From Variovorax sp. PBS-H4 (GTDB lineage: Bacteria > Pseudomonadota > Gammaproteobacteria > Burkholderiales > Burkholderiaceae_C): a stretch of 64,000 nucleotides of DNA. Numbering within the stretch: position 1 is the stretch's first letter; every line of letters starts with the position of its first letter. Shown piece after piece: positions 1 through 8,384 of the stretch. A program made the translations under genes and the position numbers. Under the pieces are notes generated by a model, which saw only the letters and a list, made by a program, of their open reading frames with translations, ran no database searches and was not told where the DNA came from. The stretch is from positions 1,798,001 through 1,862,000 of the forward strand of contig NZ_LR594675.1 of NCBI RefSeq assembly GCF_901827205.1, given 5' to 3'.

Positions 1-475
1 CGATCACCTCGATGCCTTCGTTTTCAATGTACTTCACGACCAGATCCGTGAGGGGCCGCATGTACGGCGCCATGATCGAGACGCGCCTGGCGCCCAGCGT
101 GTTGAGGCCGTCGATCAGCGCACCAGCCGAGGTCATCACCGGTGCGATCGACTGGTTGGCGCGCGCCACTGCCGTCAGCTCGCCCTCGGTCTCCCGGTGG
201 TAGCCCAGTCCCATCGCCATGATCGCGACCAGGCAGGCCGTGCTCATCACGTCGACCCGCGCGTCGGCCAGTTCGGCTGCGCAACGCAGGCTTTCCTTGT
301 TCATAGCCTCGAGTTCTTCCTTCGTCACCTTGTGCATGCGCATGCGGCTCGAGTGGAAGGTGAAGCGCTCGGGTCGAATCGCTTCGCGCGCGCGCAGCAT
401 CGCGGGCACCTCGGTCTCCATCGTGGTGTTGGAACTGGGCACGATTTGCCCGATCCGGAAGTTGCGGGTCGTCAT
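1..475 (-). CDS. Maleate cis-trans isomerase, partial (C-terminus beyond window)
   Basis: Only the first 158 residues are inside the window. The ATG is at 475-473, 10 bp after the stop of the upstream Bug gene, so it is the last visible gene of the 6958-1 operon. The N-terminus has the family-typical IGQIVPSSNTTME, the FHSSRMRMHKVT block and STACLVAIM, in which Cys81 sits where maleate isomerases and Asp/Glu-racemase relatives carry the first catalytic cysteine. The family converts maleate to fumarate in the cytoplasm. In context it would finish a gentisate-type route that releases maleate. Arylmalonate decarboxylase relatives are the alternative, but the close motif match favours maleate isomerase. 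Confidence 0.85.
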   Translation of the reverse strand, partial: MTTRNFRIGQIVPSSNTTMETEVPAMLRAREAIRPERFTFHSSRMRMHKVTKEELEAMNKESLRCAAELADARVDVMSTACLVAIMAMGLGYHRETEGELTAVARANQSIAPVMTSAGALIDGLNTLGARRVSIMAPYMRPLTDLVVKYIENEGIEVI

Positions 476-485
476 GAGGTTTCTT

Positions 486-1466
486 TCAGTCCAATGAAAT
501 GCTGGCGCGCTTGACGATGTCCGCGAAGCGGCGGGTATCGGCGGCGGCGACACGCGTGATCTCCGCAGGTGCCGCGCTCCAGGGATCGAAGCCGAAGCCA
601 GCGAAACGCGCGCGCACTTCCGGCTCGGCCAGGGTCTTCGCCACGCTCGCATTGATGCGGTCGATCACTGGCTTGGGCGTTCCCCTGGGTGCGTAGAGCG
701 CGACCCACGTGCGCAATTCGAAGCCGGCCGGGCCGCCGGCCTCTGCGACGGTCGGCACATCCTCGTAGCCGGCCAGTCGTTTCGCGCCGGCATAGGCCAG
801 CAGCCGGACCTTCCTGGCGCGGTAGAGCGGATCGACGGTCGCCGCCGTACCGAAGGCCCAGTCGACTTCGCCGGTCGCGACTGCCGTGTACAGCTGCGGC
901 AGCTCCTTGAAGGGAACGTGCATCATTTCCGTGCCGGTGGTGCCCTCGAGCTGGGCCGTGCCCACATGGGCCACGCTGCCGATGCCCCAGCTGCCAAAAG
1001 TGACCTGCCCCTTCTTCGCCTTGGCGGCCGCGATCAGGTCGGCCATGTTCTTCCATGGCGAGTTGGCGCCGACGACGACGAAGAAGTTCGTCGAATACAG
1101 CGGCGTGACCGGTTCGAAGTCTTTTACCGGATCGAAGGGCAGTTGCTTGTAGAGGTTCGGCTGCAGCGTCATCGGCGTGGCGTCGACGACCAGCAGGGTG
1201 TGGCCGTCGGGCGCCGCACGCTTGACCTCGCCGAGTGCGAGCCAGCTGTTGGCACCGGGCTTGTTGTCGACCAGTACCTGCTGTCCCCATTCGCGGCCAA
1301 GCTTGTCGCCGACGCTGCGCATCACGGCGTCGGGGCCGCTGCCGGCGGAGTAGGGCAGCACGGTGCGAACGGGTTTGGCCGGAAAGGTCTGTGCGGTGGC
1401 GGCGGCGGCAACAACCAGGCACAGGGCACCTATGCCCGACGGCAGGGCAAGAAACAACGAGTTCAT
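486..1466 (-). CDS. Bug (TctC-like) periplasmic carboxylate-binding protein
   Basis: 326 aa with an N-terminal signal peptide ending near AATAQT, then the Bug hallmarks: FPAKPVRTVLPYSAGSGPD, VDNKPGANSWLA and APDGHTLLVVDATPMTLQP. Bug proteins bind carboxylates in the periplasm for tripartite tricarboxylate (TctAB) transporters or for signalling. No TctA/TctB membrane partner is encoded nearby, as is common for Bug genes. It lies between the flavoprotein hydroxylase and the maleate isomerase genes in one operon, so an aromatic or dicarboxylic acid degraded by that operon is a reasonable ligand guess (inference). Confidence 0.92.
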   Translation of the reverse strand: MNSLFLALPSGIGALCLVVAAAATAQTFPAKPVRTVLPYSAGSGPDAVMRSVGDKLGREWGQQVLVDNKPGANSWLALGEVKRAAPDGHTLLVVDATPMTLQPNLYKQLPFDPVKDFEPVTPLYSTNFFVVVGANSPWKNMADLIAAAKAKKGQVTFGSWGIGSVAHVGTAQLEGTTGTEMMHVPFKELPQLYTAVATGEVDWAFGTAATVDPLYRARKVRLLAYAGAKRLAGYEDVPTVAEAGGPAGFELRTWVALYAPRGTPKPVIDRINASVAKTLAEPEVRARFAGFGFDPWSAAPAEITRVAAADTRRFADIVKRASISLD

Positions 1467-1479
1467 GGCGATGATTCCT

Positions 1480-2619
1480 TCAGATGCTGTGGGGGTGGAG
1501 CGCTTCGTACGCCGCGGTGAAGTGCGGATCGCGCTGCTTCAGGTCGTCGTGGCCCACCTGCCCGGTGCGGCGCATGTAGTCGTAGGCGAAGCTGACCGGG
1601 TCGAGGTGCAGCTTGTCCGCAACGCTTTCATACCAGTCCAGGCTCTTTGCCGCCGCGCTCTGGAAGCTCGACGAGGCCGGCCGACGCGTCGCCTCGAACG
1701 CGGCAAAAGCCGCTGGCAGATCCTGCGGGTGCGCGGCCATGCCGCTCTGCAGGGCGATCGCGTCCTGCATGGCCATGCGCGTGCCCGACCCGAGCGAGAA
1801 GTGCACCGTGCGCAGCGCGTCGCCGAGCAGCACGATATTGCGATGCGTCCACTGCTCGTTCTTGACGATGTTGGCCTCGAACCAGAGCGACCGGTTGGTC
1901 AGCAGTTCGTTGCCGCCGAGCTCGGGGCGAAACACCTCGGCGCAGAAACGCCGGCTGTCGTCTTCGCTCGCGGTATCCAGGCCAGCGCGCCGCCACGTGT
2001 CGGGGTCCACCTCCACCAGGAAGGTGCTCAGTTCGGGGCTGTACTGGTAGCTGTGCGCGATGAACACGCCATGCGGCGTCTCGCGGAAGATCAGCGACAC
2101 GGGGTGAAAGCGCTGGCGCGTGCCGTACCACGCGAACTTGTTGCGGCGCTTCTCGAAGCTCGGCCGGAAGTGGTCGGCGAACTGCCTGCGCACCTCGCTG
2201 TTGCCGCCATCGGCGGCGACCACCAGGTCCACCTCGCTGGCCAGCGCCTGCACGTCGTCGATGCGGCGGCCGTATTCGATCTGCACGCCCAGCCGTTGGC
2301 AAGCGCGCTGCAGCGTATTCAGCATGTCGATCCGGGCGGTGCGCGAGAAATGATTGCCGTGGATCTGCACGTGGGTGCCGCGGTGCACCACTTCCATGTA
2401 GTCGCACTTTTCATGGTGCGCGGTGAACTCGGCGAAGAACTCGGGGTCGGCTTCTTTCAGGAACGCCAGCCCGATGTCCGAGAACACGACGCCCCAGCCG
2501 TAGGTGGCGCCCTCCGGGTTCTGCTCGTAGATGCGGATCTCGTGCGAGGAATCGCGCTTCTTCGCGAGCAGCGAGAAATACATGCCGGCGGGACCGGCGC
2601 CGATGACTGCGATCTTCAT
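1480..2619 (-). CDS. FAD-dependent aryl-CoA monooxygenase, salicylyl-CoA 5-hydroxylase-like
   Basis: 379 aa from ATG 2619; an in-frame extension to 2733 exists, but the start at 2619 has a GGAGAC-type RBS and gives the FAD-binding MKIAVIGAGPAGMYFSLL at the very N-terminus. The second flavin motif is IVLLGDALRTVHFSLGSGTR, followed by MAMQDAIAL. The sequence resembles the monooxygenase half of salicylyl-CoA 5-hydroxylases and aminobenzoyl-CoA monooxygenases, but it lacks the old-yellow-enzyme half found in long fused versions. Known family role: hydroxylation of an aryl-CoA ring, for salicylyl-CoA to 2,5-dihydroxybenzoyl-CoA. Its ATG overlaps the thioesterase stop by 4 bp (ATGA), indicating translational coupling. 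The exact substrate is inferred. Confidence 0.82.
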   Translation of the reverse strand: MKIAVIGAGPAGMYFSLLAKKRDSSHEIRIYEQNPEGATYGWGVVFSDIGLAFLKEADPEFFAEFTAHHEKCDYMEVVHRGTHVQIHGNHFSRTARIDMLNTLQRACQRLGVQIEYGRRIDDVQALASEVDLVVAADGGNSEVRRQFADHFRPSFEKRRNKFAWYGTRQRFHPVSLIFRETPHGVFIAHSYQYSPELSTFLVEVDPDTWRRAGLDTASEDDSRRFCAEVFRPELGGNELLTNRSLWFEANIVKNEQWTHRNIVLLGDALRTVHFSLGSGTRMAMQDAIALQSGMAAHPQDLPAAFAAFEATRRPASSSFQSAAAKSLDWYESVADKLHLDPVSFAYDYMRRTGQVGHDDLKQRDPHFTAAYEALHPHSI

Positions 2620-3095
2620 GAGTTTGTCTCCTGGGTGGGATCGGCCTTGGCGCAGGCATCGCGGTAGCCCTGCAACGCCTGGCGGAAACTGTGCGGAATC
2701 TCGATGGAGCGGCGTTCGTCGCGCGCCACGCACACCGGCGTGAGCTTCGCGACAAACACGACCTCGCCCTGCAGCGTGCGGCCCGTGACGTCGAGCACGT
2801 AGGTGCGGCTGTGAATGTCGGCCACTGTCACGGTCATGTCGAACTCGTCATCGGGCCGCAGCGAACGATGGAATTCGAAGGACAGCGCGCGACTCGGCGT
2901 GCCGAAGCCCTGCTCGCGCTTGGCCCGCTGCGGCGTGGTGTCGAACAAAGCGCCATAGAACAGTTCGGCCGCCGAGATCACGTACTCCGAGAAAGTCACC
3001 GTGTAGACCACGCCGGCCGGGTCGCAATCGCCCCATTTCACGCGGCGCCGGATGACCAGGGGCAGCTGGCTCAGCACCTGCTCGGTGGCGATCAT
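2616..3095 (-). CDS. Hotdog-fold acyl-CoA thioesterase (4-hydroxybenzoyl-CoA thioesterase type)
   Basis: 159 aa. The N-terminal VKWGDCDPAGVVYTVTF is the 4-HBT signature; Asp25 aligns with the catalytic Asp of the Pseudomonas 4-hydroxybenzoyl-CoA thioesterase. The ATG at 3095 overlaps the ligase stop (ATGA) and the stop overlaps the next ATG the same way, so ligase, thioesterase and hydroxylase are tightly coupled. The expected job is to free the hydroxylated aromatic acid, such as gentisate, from CoA after ring hydroxylation. A longer reading frame upstream (to 3773) is only a shadow of the ligase gene. Confidence 0.88.
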   Translation of the reverse strand: MIATEQVLSQLPLVIRRRVKWGDCDPAGVVYTVTFSEYVISAAELFYGALFDTTPQRAKREQGFGTPSRALSFEFHRSLRPDDEFDMTVTVADIHSRTYVLDVTGRTLQGEVVFVAKLTPVCVARDERRSIEIPHSFRQALQGYRDACAKADPTQETNS

Positions 3096-4771
3096 GTCGT
3101 GCTCCCCGCGGCTTCGGCGAGTTCGGCGGCCAGCTGGTCGGCGATGCGCTGCTTCAGTGCCGGCTTGTCGACCTTGCCCACACGCGTGAGCGGGAAGCTG
3201 TCGATGGCCTCGACGCGCTCCGGGCACTTGTATTTGGCCAGGCCCAGACCCACGAGGAAGGCGCCGAGGGTCTTGACGTCCGGGACGGTCATGCCGGGGC
3301 GCGGCACGATGTAGACGCACGCTTTTTCGCCATAGAACGGATCGGGCATCGCGATCAGCTTGGCGTCGGCCACCGCCGGGTGCTGGCTGATGAACGCTTC
3401 GACCTCTTCGCAGCCGATCTTCTCTCCGCCGCGGTTGATGTTGTCCCGAAGCCGCCCCTCGAAGGCGTAGCAGGTGAGGCCGTCGACGATGTGCGCGGTC
3501 ATCATGTCGCCGGTACGGTAGAAGCCGTCGGAGGTGAAGGCCTTTGCATTCGCCTCGGGGTTGCCGAAGAAGCCGGTCAGGCTGGACGGGCCGCGAAAGC
3601 ACATCTCGCCCATCTCCCCGGGCGCGCTGGGCTCCTCGCTGCCGGGCACGAGCAGGCGGATCTCGTCCTGCGGGCAGCCCGATGCGCCTTGCGTGTGGTG
3701 TCGAGCGAAGGCTGGCGCGTCGGCGGGAGACCCCAGCAGCAAGCCCTCGGTGATGCCGTACAGGTTGGAGCAAGGCAGGCCGAGGTGCTTTTCCAGGCTA
3801 TCGGAGCGGCTCATCGTCGCGAACAGCTGCAGCGACGACAAGTCATGCCGGCCGATGTCGGTGTAGGCCAGCAATTGAGGCGCAATCGGCCCGATGGACA
3901 GTGCGTGCGTGACCCGGTGCTGCTCTATCAGCTCGAGCATGCGGCCGATGTCGACGCGGGGCATCAGCACCGTGGTTACGCCGAAGGCAGCGCATGGAAT
4001 CAGCGCGTACAACTGCCCGGCGTTGTGCAGCAGCGGCAGCGACCAGATCACGCGGCTGTCGACCCCAATGCGATAGCGCCGCATCCAGCACGCCGCATGG
4101 CCGAGGTATTCGGCATGGAAGCGCGGAATGATCTTGGGAACGCCGGTGGTGCCACCCGACAGCTGGAAGCTCACCACGTCCTCGCAGCCCAGCGGCAGGC
4201 CGGACAGGCGTTCTCGCGCCGTAGCAAGCGGCATGCTTTCGATCAGGGCCTCCAGGCTCGACGCGCCGGCAGCCGCACCGCGCACGACCACCAGATGCCT
4301 CAGCGTCTGGTGTTCTTCGAGCATGCCTGCCGCGAAGCCGACGAGATCGAAGCTGCTGAAGTCGGCCTGCACGAAGTAGCCGCGGGCGCCGGATTGCCGG
4401 GTCAACTGCCCGATCTCGACCTCGCGGTGCTGCGGCAGGGAGCACACCGGGACGATGCCGGCCTTGAAGCAGGCGAGCAGCACCATGGCCGTCTCGACAT
4501 TCGTGCCAAGCTGGCAGATCGCGCGGTCGCCGGGGACGAGGCCGAGATCCAGCAGCGCCGCCGCGAGGCGTTCTGTCATCTCATCGAATTCGCGGTAGGT
4601 CAGCGTGCGCTCGTCGCTGATGTAGGCGGCGCGATCAGGGTGGCGTTTTGCCGTAGCGCGCAGCGCATCGCCGACCGTCGCGGGAAACCACGATCCATTG
4701 GCCAATGAGGCCGCGGCGCGCTCGGGCCGCGGATAGCTTACGCCCTCGATGGGACTCAAGATGTTCGTCAC
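3092..4771 (-). CDS. Aryl-acid AMP/CoA ligase (dihydroxybenzoate/salicylate-CoA ligase-like)
   Basis: 559 aa ANL-superfamily enzyme. Core motifs are visible: A3 phosphate loop SGGTTGVPK, A5 LYGITEG, A7 FYRTGD, A8 hinge RLRDNINRGGEKI and A10 lysine region TRVGKVDKPAL. The N-terminus (SYPRPERAAASLANGSW) is like that of 2,3-dihydroxybenzoate/salicylate adenylating enzymes such as EntE/DhbE. No siderophore carrier or NRPS gene is nearby; instead a CoA thioesterase and an aryl-CoA hydroxylase follow by ATGA overlaps, so it most likely makes an aryl-CoA, salicylyl-CoA or an analogue. Substrate assignment is inference. Confidence 0.87.
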   Translation of the reverse strand: MTNILSPIEGVSYPRPERAAASLANGSWFPATVGDALRATAKRHPDRAAYISDERTLTYREFDEMTERLAAALLDLGLVPGDRAICQLGTNVETAMVLLACFKAGIVPVCSLPQHREVEIGQLTRQSGARGYFVQADFSSFDLVGFAAGMLEEHQTLRHLVVVRGAAAGASSLEALIESMPLATARERLSGLPLGCEDVVSFQLSGGTTGVPKIIPRFHAEYLGHAACWMRRYRIGVDSRVIWSLPLLHNAGQLYALIPCAAFGVTTVLMPRVDIGRMLELIEQHRVTHALSIGPIAPQLLAYTDIGRHDLSSLQLFATMSRSDSLEKHLGLPCSNLYGITEGLLLGSPADAPAFARHHTQGASGCPQDEIRLLVPGSEEPSAPGEMGEMCFRGPSSLTGFFGNPEANAKAFTSDGFYRTGDMMTAHIVDGLTCYAFEGRLRDNINRGGEKIGCEEVEAFISQHPAVADAKLIAMPDPFYGEKACVYIVPRPGMTVPDVKTLGAFLVGLGLAKYKCPERVEAIDSFPLTRVGKVDKPALKQRIADQLAAELAEAAGSTT

Positions 4772-4795
4772 GGTGTCTCCTGCTCTTGTCTGTGT

Positions 4796-5677
4796 TCAGG
4801 CTTGCGATGGCGCAATGACGACGCGGTCGCGATCCAGCACCTCGACACGGCCATGCACGCCGCCCGTGAACAGGCCGTACCAGACCGCCGGCTTCAGTTG
4901 GAGGGCCTTGCGCCGGAACTCGATCGGGGCGTCGGCCTCGATGCAGTTGTAGCCCTCGCTGGAACTGACACGGCAATCGCCGCGCGCGGCAGCGTCCTTC
5001 ACGATCGAGGCGAACTCGTCGACCTTGGGCACGTAGATGCGCACGCCAACGCCGGTGCGGCCGTCGCGTTCGTCGAGCAAGGCCGCCTTGCGCGACCAGA
5101 TTTCGTCGATCGCGGCGACGCGCCTGCCGGCACGTTCGGCAGCGTCTTCGGCTTCGATCGCTGCCTGCAGCGTGAGGGCGGCGTCGGTTGCATCGGTGTC
5201 GTCGAGAGGGCGTAGCTTGCGAGTGAACTCGACGAAGTAACCGTTCGGATCGCGCACGTAGATCGACTCGATCACCTCGTGGCGCGTCTCGACGGACACA
5301 TCCAGGCCCTTGGCTTCGAGGCGCTGCTTCCAGGCTTGCAGTTCCTCCACCCCGTCGACCAGCCAGGCGGTGTGGGTGGCGTCGAACACGTGGTCTTCAG
5401 GCACCGGCTTCATGGCCGCCCGGCCTTCGAGACCCGCCGGCTGCTCGCTGCCGAGATAGTAGAAGAAGGCGATCGTGCTGCCGTTTCCACTGTCGAAAAA
5501 AAAGTGCAGGAAGTCGGGATGCGTGGCCGGGCCCCAGCCACGGGCAGAGATCACGTGCACGAGCGGCAGGCCGAGCTTGTCGCGGTAGAACTCGATGGTT
5601 TCGCGCAGCCTCCAGGTCGGGCGGGCAGTGTGGTCGACGCCGCGCAGCGCCGGCGCGGGAAGGTTCGAGGCAGGCAT
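4796..5677 (-). CDS. VOC-fold metalloprotein (glyoxalase/extradiol dioxygenase-like) with unique C-terminal half
   Basis: 293 aa. Residues 10-155 form a vicinal-oxygen-chelate unit: GVDHTARPTW with His16, ATHTAWLV with His102 and NGYFVEF with Glu150, a plausible His-His-Glu metal triad. The remaining 140 residues (RIYVPKVDEF, GYNCIEADAPIEFRRKAL, YGLFTGGVHGRVEVLD) look like a degenerate second domain that I do not recognise. It sits 24 bp upstream of the ligase gene. A ring-cleavage or isomerase role in the same pathway is possible because no cupin-type gentisate dioxygenase is visible in the operon; this is inference. Confidence 0.72.
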   Translation of the reverse strand: MPASNLPAPALRGVDHTARPTWRLRETIEFYRDKLGLPLVHVISARGWGPATHPDFLHFFFDSGNGSTIAFFYYLGSEQPAGLEGRAAMKPVPEDHVFDATHTAWLVDGVEELQAWKQRLEAKGLDVSVETRHEVIESIYVRDPNGYFVEFTRKLRPLDDTDATDAALTLQAAIEAEDAAERAGRRVAAIDEIWSRKAALLDERDGRTGVGVRIYVPKVDEFASIVKDAAARGDCRVSSSEGYNCIEADAPIEFRRKALQLKPAVWYGLFTGGVHGRVEVLDRDRVVIAPSQA

Positions 5678-5695
5678 GGGCTCTCCAGGTTCGGG

Positions 5696-6958
5696 TCAGG
5701 CGGGAAAGGTGTCGTGCAGCCAGTGCGCCAGCAGGCGCCCGGCGGCCAGGCGGCCGGGCTCTTCATCAGTCGACAGTGCACGGCCGTGGTGGTCGCCGCG
5801 CACGCGTTCGTGGCGCTTGGTCGGGGAGGCGATGTCATCGACGATGCGGCGCACATCGCCCGGGAAACAGGCCTGGTCGCCGGTGTATTCGACGACCAGG
5901 ACGGGCTGGGTGATCGACGCGGCGGTTTTCGCCAGGCTGGCGTTGGACGACAGGCCCGACCAGGTCGACAGCCAACTCTCCGGCGTGCACTGGCGGGCGA
6001 AGCCGACCGCGCCGTAGTTCGACGCGTACGGGTCAGCGCCCCAGAGTGAACCGAACTTGCGATCCGAGGGATCGAGCGAGAGATCGAAGCAGCGCAGATC
6101 GCCGTCGGTGCGCCAGACGTTGATGATGGGCGTGTGTGCGGCGACGCGCTTGTCTTCGGCCGTGGCCGCGGGACCGGCCTCCTTGACGCGCCGGCGCGCC
6201 GAGAGCCGCCGTTCGATCAGTTGGCGGGCCGTGGCGTCGATGCGGGCCACGCGCTCGCGCTGTGCCGCGCGGTAGCGCTCGACGAACGCAGCGTCGTAAC
6301 GCGTGCCCTTCGGCCCGGCGTAGCCGTTGTCCGGATTCAGCGGATCGAGCGCAGGATCGACCGACAACGCATCGGTCTCGCTTGCGACTGACGGGTCGAT
6401 GCAGTTCATCAGCAGCGCGCCCTGACCCGGATGCGGACCGATGAACACCAGGCCGTCGACGGTGGGCATCTCGAGCTCCGCCAGTTGCGTGGGCTTGCCA
6501 CCCGGTGTCTTGGCGACGCGCTCGGCGCCGGGCAGCGCCGACTGCTGCGCATAGTACGCGTAGAGCCCGGCACCGCCGGAGTTGCCGAGCAACACGATGT
6601 GGCGGAAGCCGCGAGCCTTCAGGTGCGCAAGGCCCGTGGCCACGTCGTGCAGCGCGAATTCGTGCTCCAGCCGCAAGTCGTTGCCGACCGAGCGCGGCGC
6701 TTGCGACCATGCGGCGTAGCCGGCGCCGACGATGTCGGGAATTAGGTAATGGCAAGCCATGAACTCCCGCGGATGCATGACGCACACGACGGTGTCGCTC
6801 GGCGCGGCGGGTTCGTACAACGAGCCGCTGGTCGCCGCATTGTCTGCCGTGCGCAGCACCACATTCGTGGTGGTCGTGCCGGTCGGCACGTTGCGAGGGT
6901 TCCAGTCGGTATTGAGGAAGCCGGCGGTGGCCTGTCCCGAGGAAGCGGGTGTGCTCAT
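5696..6958 (-). CDS. Alpha/beta hydrolase, first gene of the aryl-CoA operon
   Basis: 420 aa. The nucleophile elbow is LLGNSGGAGLY with Ser127, preceded by an HPREFMACH oxyanion-type stretch. VLVVEYTGDQACFP and RGDHHGRALS supply likely acid and His residues near the C-terminus. No signal peptide. It is the promoter-proximal gene; 18 bp separate it from the VOC gene. It could hydrolyse a ring-cleavage product or an ester or amide precursor of the aromatic acid. I cannot name the substrate. Maleylpyruvate hydrolases normally belong to the FAH family, so a role at that step would be non-orthologous. Confidence 0.75.
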   Translation of the reverse strand: MSTPASSGQATAGFLNTDWNPRNVPTGTTTTNVVLRTADNAATSGSLYEPAAPSDTVVCVMHPREFMACHYLIPDIVGAGYAAWSQAPRSVGNDLRLEHEFALHDVATGLAHLKARGFRHIVLLGNSGGAGLYAYYAQQSALPGAERVAKTPGGKPTQLAELEMPTVDGLVFIGPHPGQGALLMNCIDPSVASETDALSVDPALDPLNPDNGYAGPKGTRYDAAFVERYRAAQRERVARIDATARQLIERRLSARRRVKEAGPAATAEDKRVAAHTPIINVWRTDGDLRCFDLSLDPSDRKFGSLWGADPYASNYGAVGFARQCTPESWLSTWSGLSSNASLAKTAASITQPVLVVEYTGDQACFPGDVRRIVDDIASPTKRHERVRGDHHGRALSTDEEPGRLAAGRLLAHWLHDTFPA

Positions 6959-7003
6959 CTGTCATTTCGCCGCGGTGCGGCGCCTCTCATTGATCTAACT
7001 CAA

Positions 7004-7042
7004 TGGTAGGTTGATTTGACAGAGTCGTCAAATATTTGACGT
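7004..7042 (-). promoter_or_regulatory. Sigma-70-type promoter with palindromic operator for the 6958-1 operon
   Basis: On the minus strand TTGACG (7032-7027) and TACCAT (7009-7004) are separated by 17 bp, a good -35/-10 pair pointing at the hydrolase gene. A perfect 16-bp palindrome CGTCAAATATTTGACG covers 7027-7042 and overlaps the -35. A third half-site ATTTGAC (7015-7021) lies in the spacer and is inverted relative to GTCAAAT at 7028-7034. This is the layout of a repressor site, most simply for the TetR protein encoded just upstream. Confidence 0.78.
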
Positions 7043-7084
7043 TAGTGTTAACCCTTGCGCAAGTTAGCCCCGCTTGTGTGCCTG

Positions 7085-7804
7085 TCAGCGTCCCGATGAA
7101 CGTTTCGTCTGGCTTTCGAACACGGCGAGGGCCTCGCGCATCTGGCCGATGGCGTCATCAATACCAGTGGCCCGTCCGCGCCGCGGCCTGTCGGGCACGA
7201 GCATGCGCAGGCCGAAGTCGACGATCGTGGCGGCGACAGCGTCAGCGGAGAGTTCGCCGTCTTCATGGAACCACCAGGCGGTCCAGTTGCACATGCCGAT
7301 GATCGAAAAGGCCGCGATGCGCGCGTTGGCGTCGCGGCGGAATTGACCGCCTTCGATGCCTCGCTGGATCACGCGCACGAAGTGCTCGAGCAACGCGCGC
7401 CGTGCGCCCTGCGCAGCTGAGCGATGCGGCTCGGGCAGGCTGCTTTCGCTGCGCTCGACCACGCGGAACTGCAGCGCGTGCGAGAGGATCAGGCCCGCAT
7501 GCTGGAGGATCAATTGCCGCAGGGCGTCGTCGGGCGGTAGCTCATCGCGGCCCGAGACCGACTGCGCAAGCTGGCTGGCCTTTTCGGTCACTTCTTCCGT
7601 CAGCGCTTCGAGCATCGACTCCTTGCTGGGGAAGTAGTAGTAGAGCGCGGTGCGTGTTGTGCCAACGGCGTCGGCGATGTCGTTGATGTTGGTGCCGCCG
7701 AATCCCTTGGCGATGAACAGCAACGATGCCGCATCGAGGATCGCCTGGCGCTGCGCATCGTTGCGCGTGGCCCGCGGCTTGGCAACAGTGGGTGGATTGG
7801 TCAT
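7085..7804 (-). CDS. TetR/AcrR family transcriptional regulator
   Basis: 239 aa. The N-terminal HTH reads ILDAASLLFIAKGFGGTNIN, then IADAVGTTRTALYYYFPSKE, the canonical TetR DNA-binding unit. The C-terminal helical part is ligand-binding and too divergent to name a ligand. It is encoded upstream of the hydrolase operon on the same strand, with the palindromic operator between the two genes, so local repression relieved by an aryl-CoA or aromatic acid is likely (inference). Confidence 0.9.
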   Translation of the reverse strand: MTNPPTVAKPRATRNDAQRQAILDAASLLFIAKGFGGTNINDIADAVGTTRTALYYYFPSKESMLEALTEEVTEKASQLAQSVSGRDELPPDDALRQLILQHAGLILSHALQFRVVERSESSLPEPHRSAAQGARRALLEHFVRVIQRGIEGGQFRRDANARIAAFSIIGMCNWTAWWFHEDGELSADAVAATIVDFGLRMLVPDRPRRGRATGIDDAIGQMREALAVFESQTKRSSGR

Positions 7805-7911
7805 ATGTTCTCTCGCGTCGGACGCTCATCTGTCCTGCGGCTCATGGCGCCTGCACCGGGATCGTACCGGCACTGAGTCCGGCACAACGAGCTGACCGAG
7901 CGATCTGCGGA

Positions 7912-8355
7912 TCAGGTCGTCTGGTCGCCAAGCATGGCCAGTGCTGCCTTGACGGCTGCCCGGTAGCCGCCAGGACCGAGGCCGGCGATCACCGCGGTGG
8001 CGACCGCGGACATCAACGAGTGGTGGTACATCTCTTCGCGGCGATGAATGTTGGAGATGTGGACCTCGATGATCGGGCCCGGAAACATCTTCAGGGCATC
8101 CATGATGGCCATCGAAGTGAACGAATAGGCGGCCGGGTTGATGATGATCGCGCTGCCCTCGTCGATGGCCTCGTGAATCCAGTCGATCAACTGCGTCTCG
8201 CTGTTGGACTGGCGAAACTCCACAGCGGCGGATCCGGCTTCGTCGCGGCACATGGCTTCGATCTCGGCGAGTGTGGTCTTGCCGTAAATCTCGGGCTCGC
8301 GCTTGCCCAGACGATTGAGATTCGGGCCATTCAGGATGAAAAGTGGCTTGGTCAT
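7912..8355 (-). CDS. aroQ: Type II 3-dehydroquinate dehydratase, probably catabolic
   Basis: 147 aa, normal length for the type II family. The signature LILNGPNLNRLGKREP-like N-terminus is present with Arg19 and Tyr24 of EIYG, plus FRQSNSE, INPAAYSFTS and EVHISNIHRRE with His99. It interconverts 3-dehydroquinate and 3-dehydroshikimate. It follows the TRAP permease gene by 29 bp on the same strand. That pairing, instead of other shikimate-pathway genes, suggests use of quinate, shikimate or a relative as carbon source, though a housekeeping role cannot be excluded from this window. Confidence 0.9.
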   Translation of the reverse strand: MTKPLFILNGPNLNRLGKREPEIYGKTTLAEIEAMCRDEAGSAAVEFRQSNSETQLIDWIHEAIDEGSAIIINPAAYSFTSMAIMDALKMFPGPIIEVHISNIHRREEMYHHSLMSAVATAVIAGLGPGGYRAAVKAALAMLGDQTT

Positions 8356-8384
8356 GGGGATACGCTTTCAACAGGGCAACGGAC

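Noticed and set aside
3380..4708. A 442-aa plus-strand frame
   Set aside because: Antisense to the aryl-CoA ligase, which has all ANL motifs; no motif in the antisense protein.
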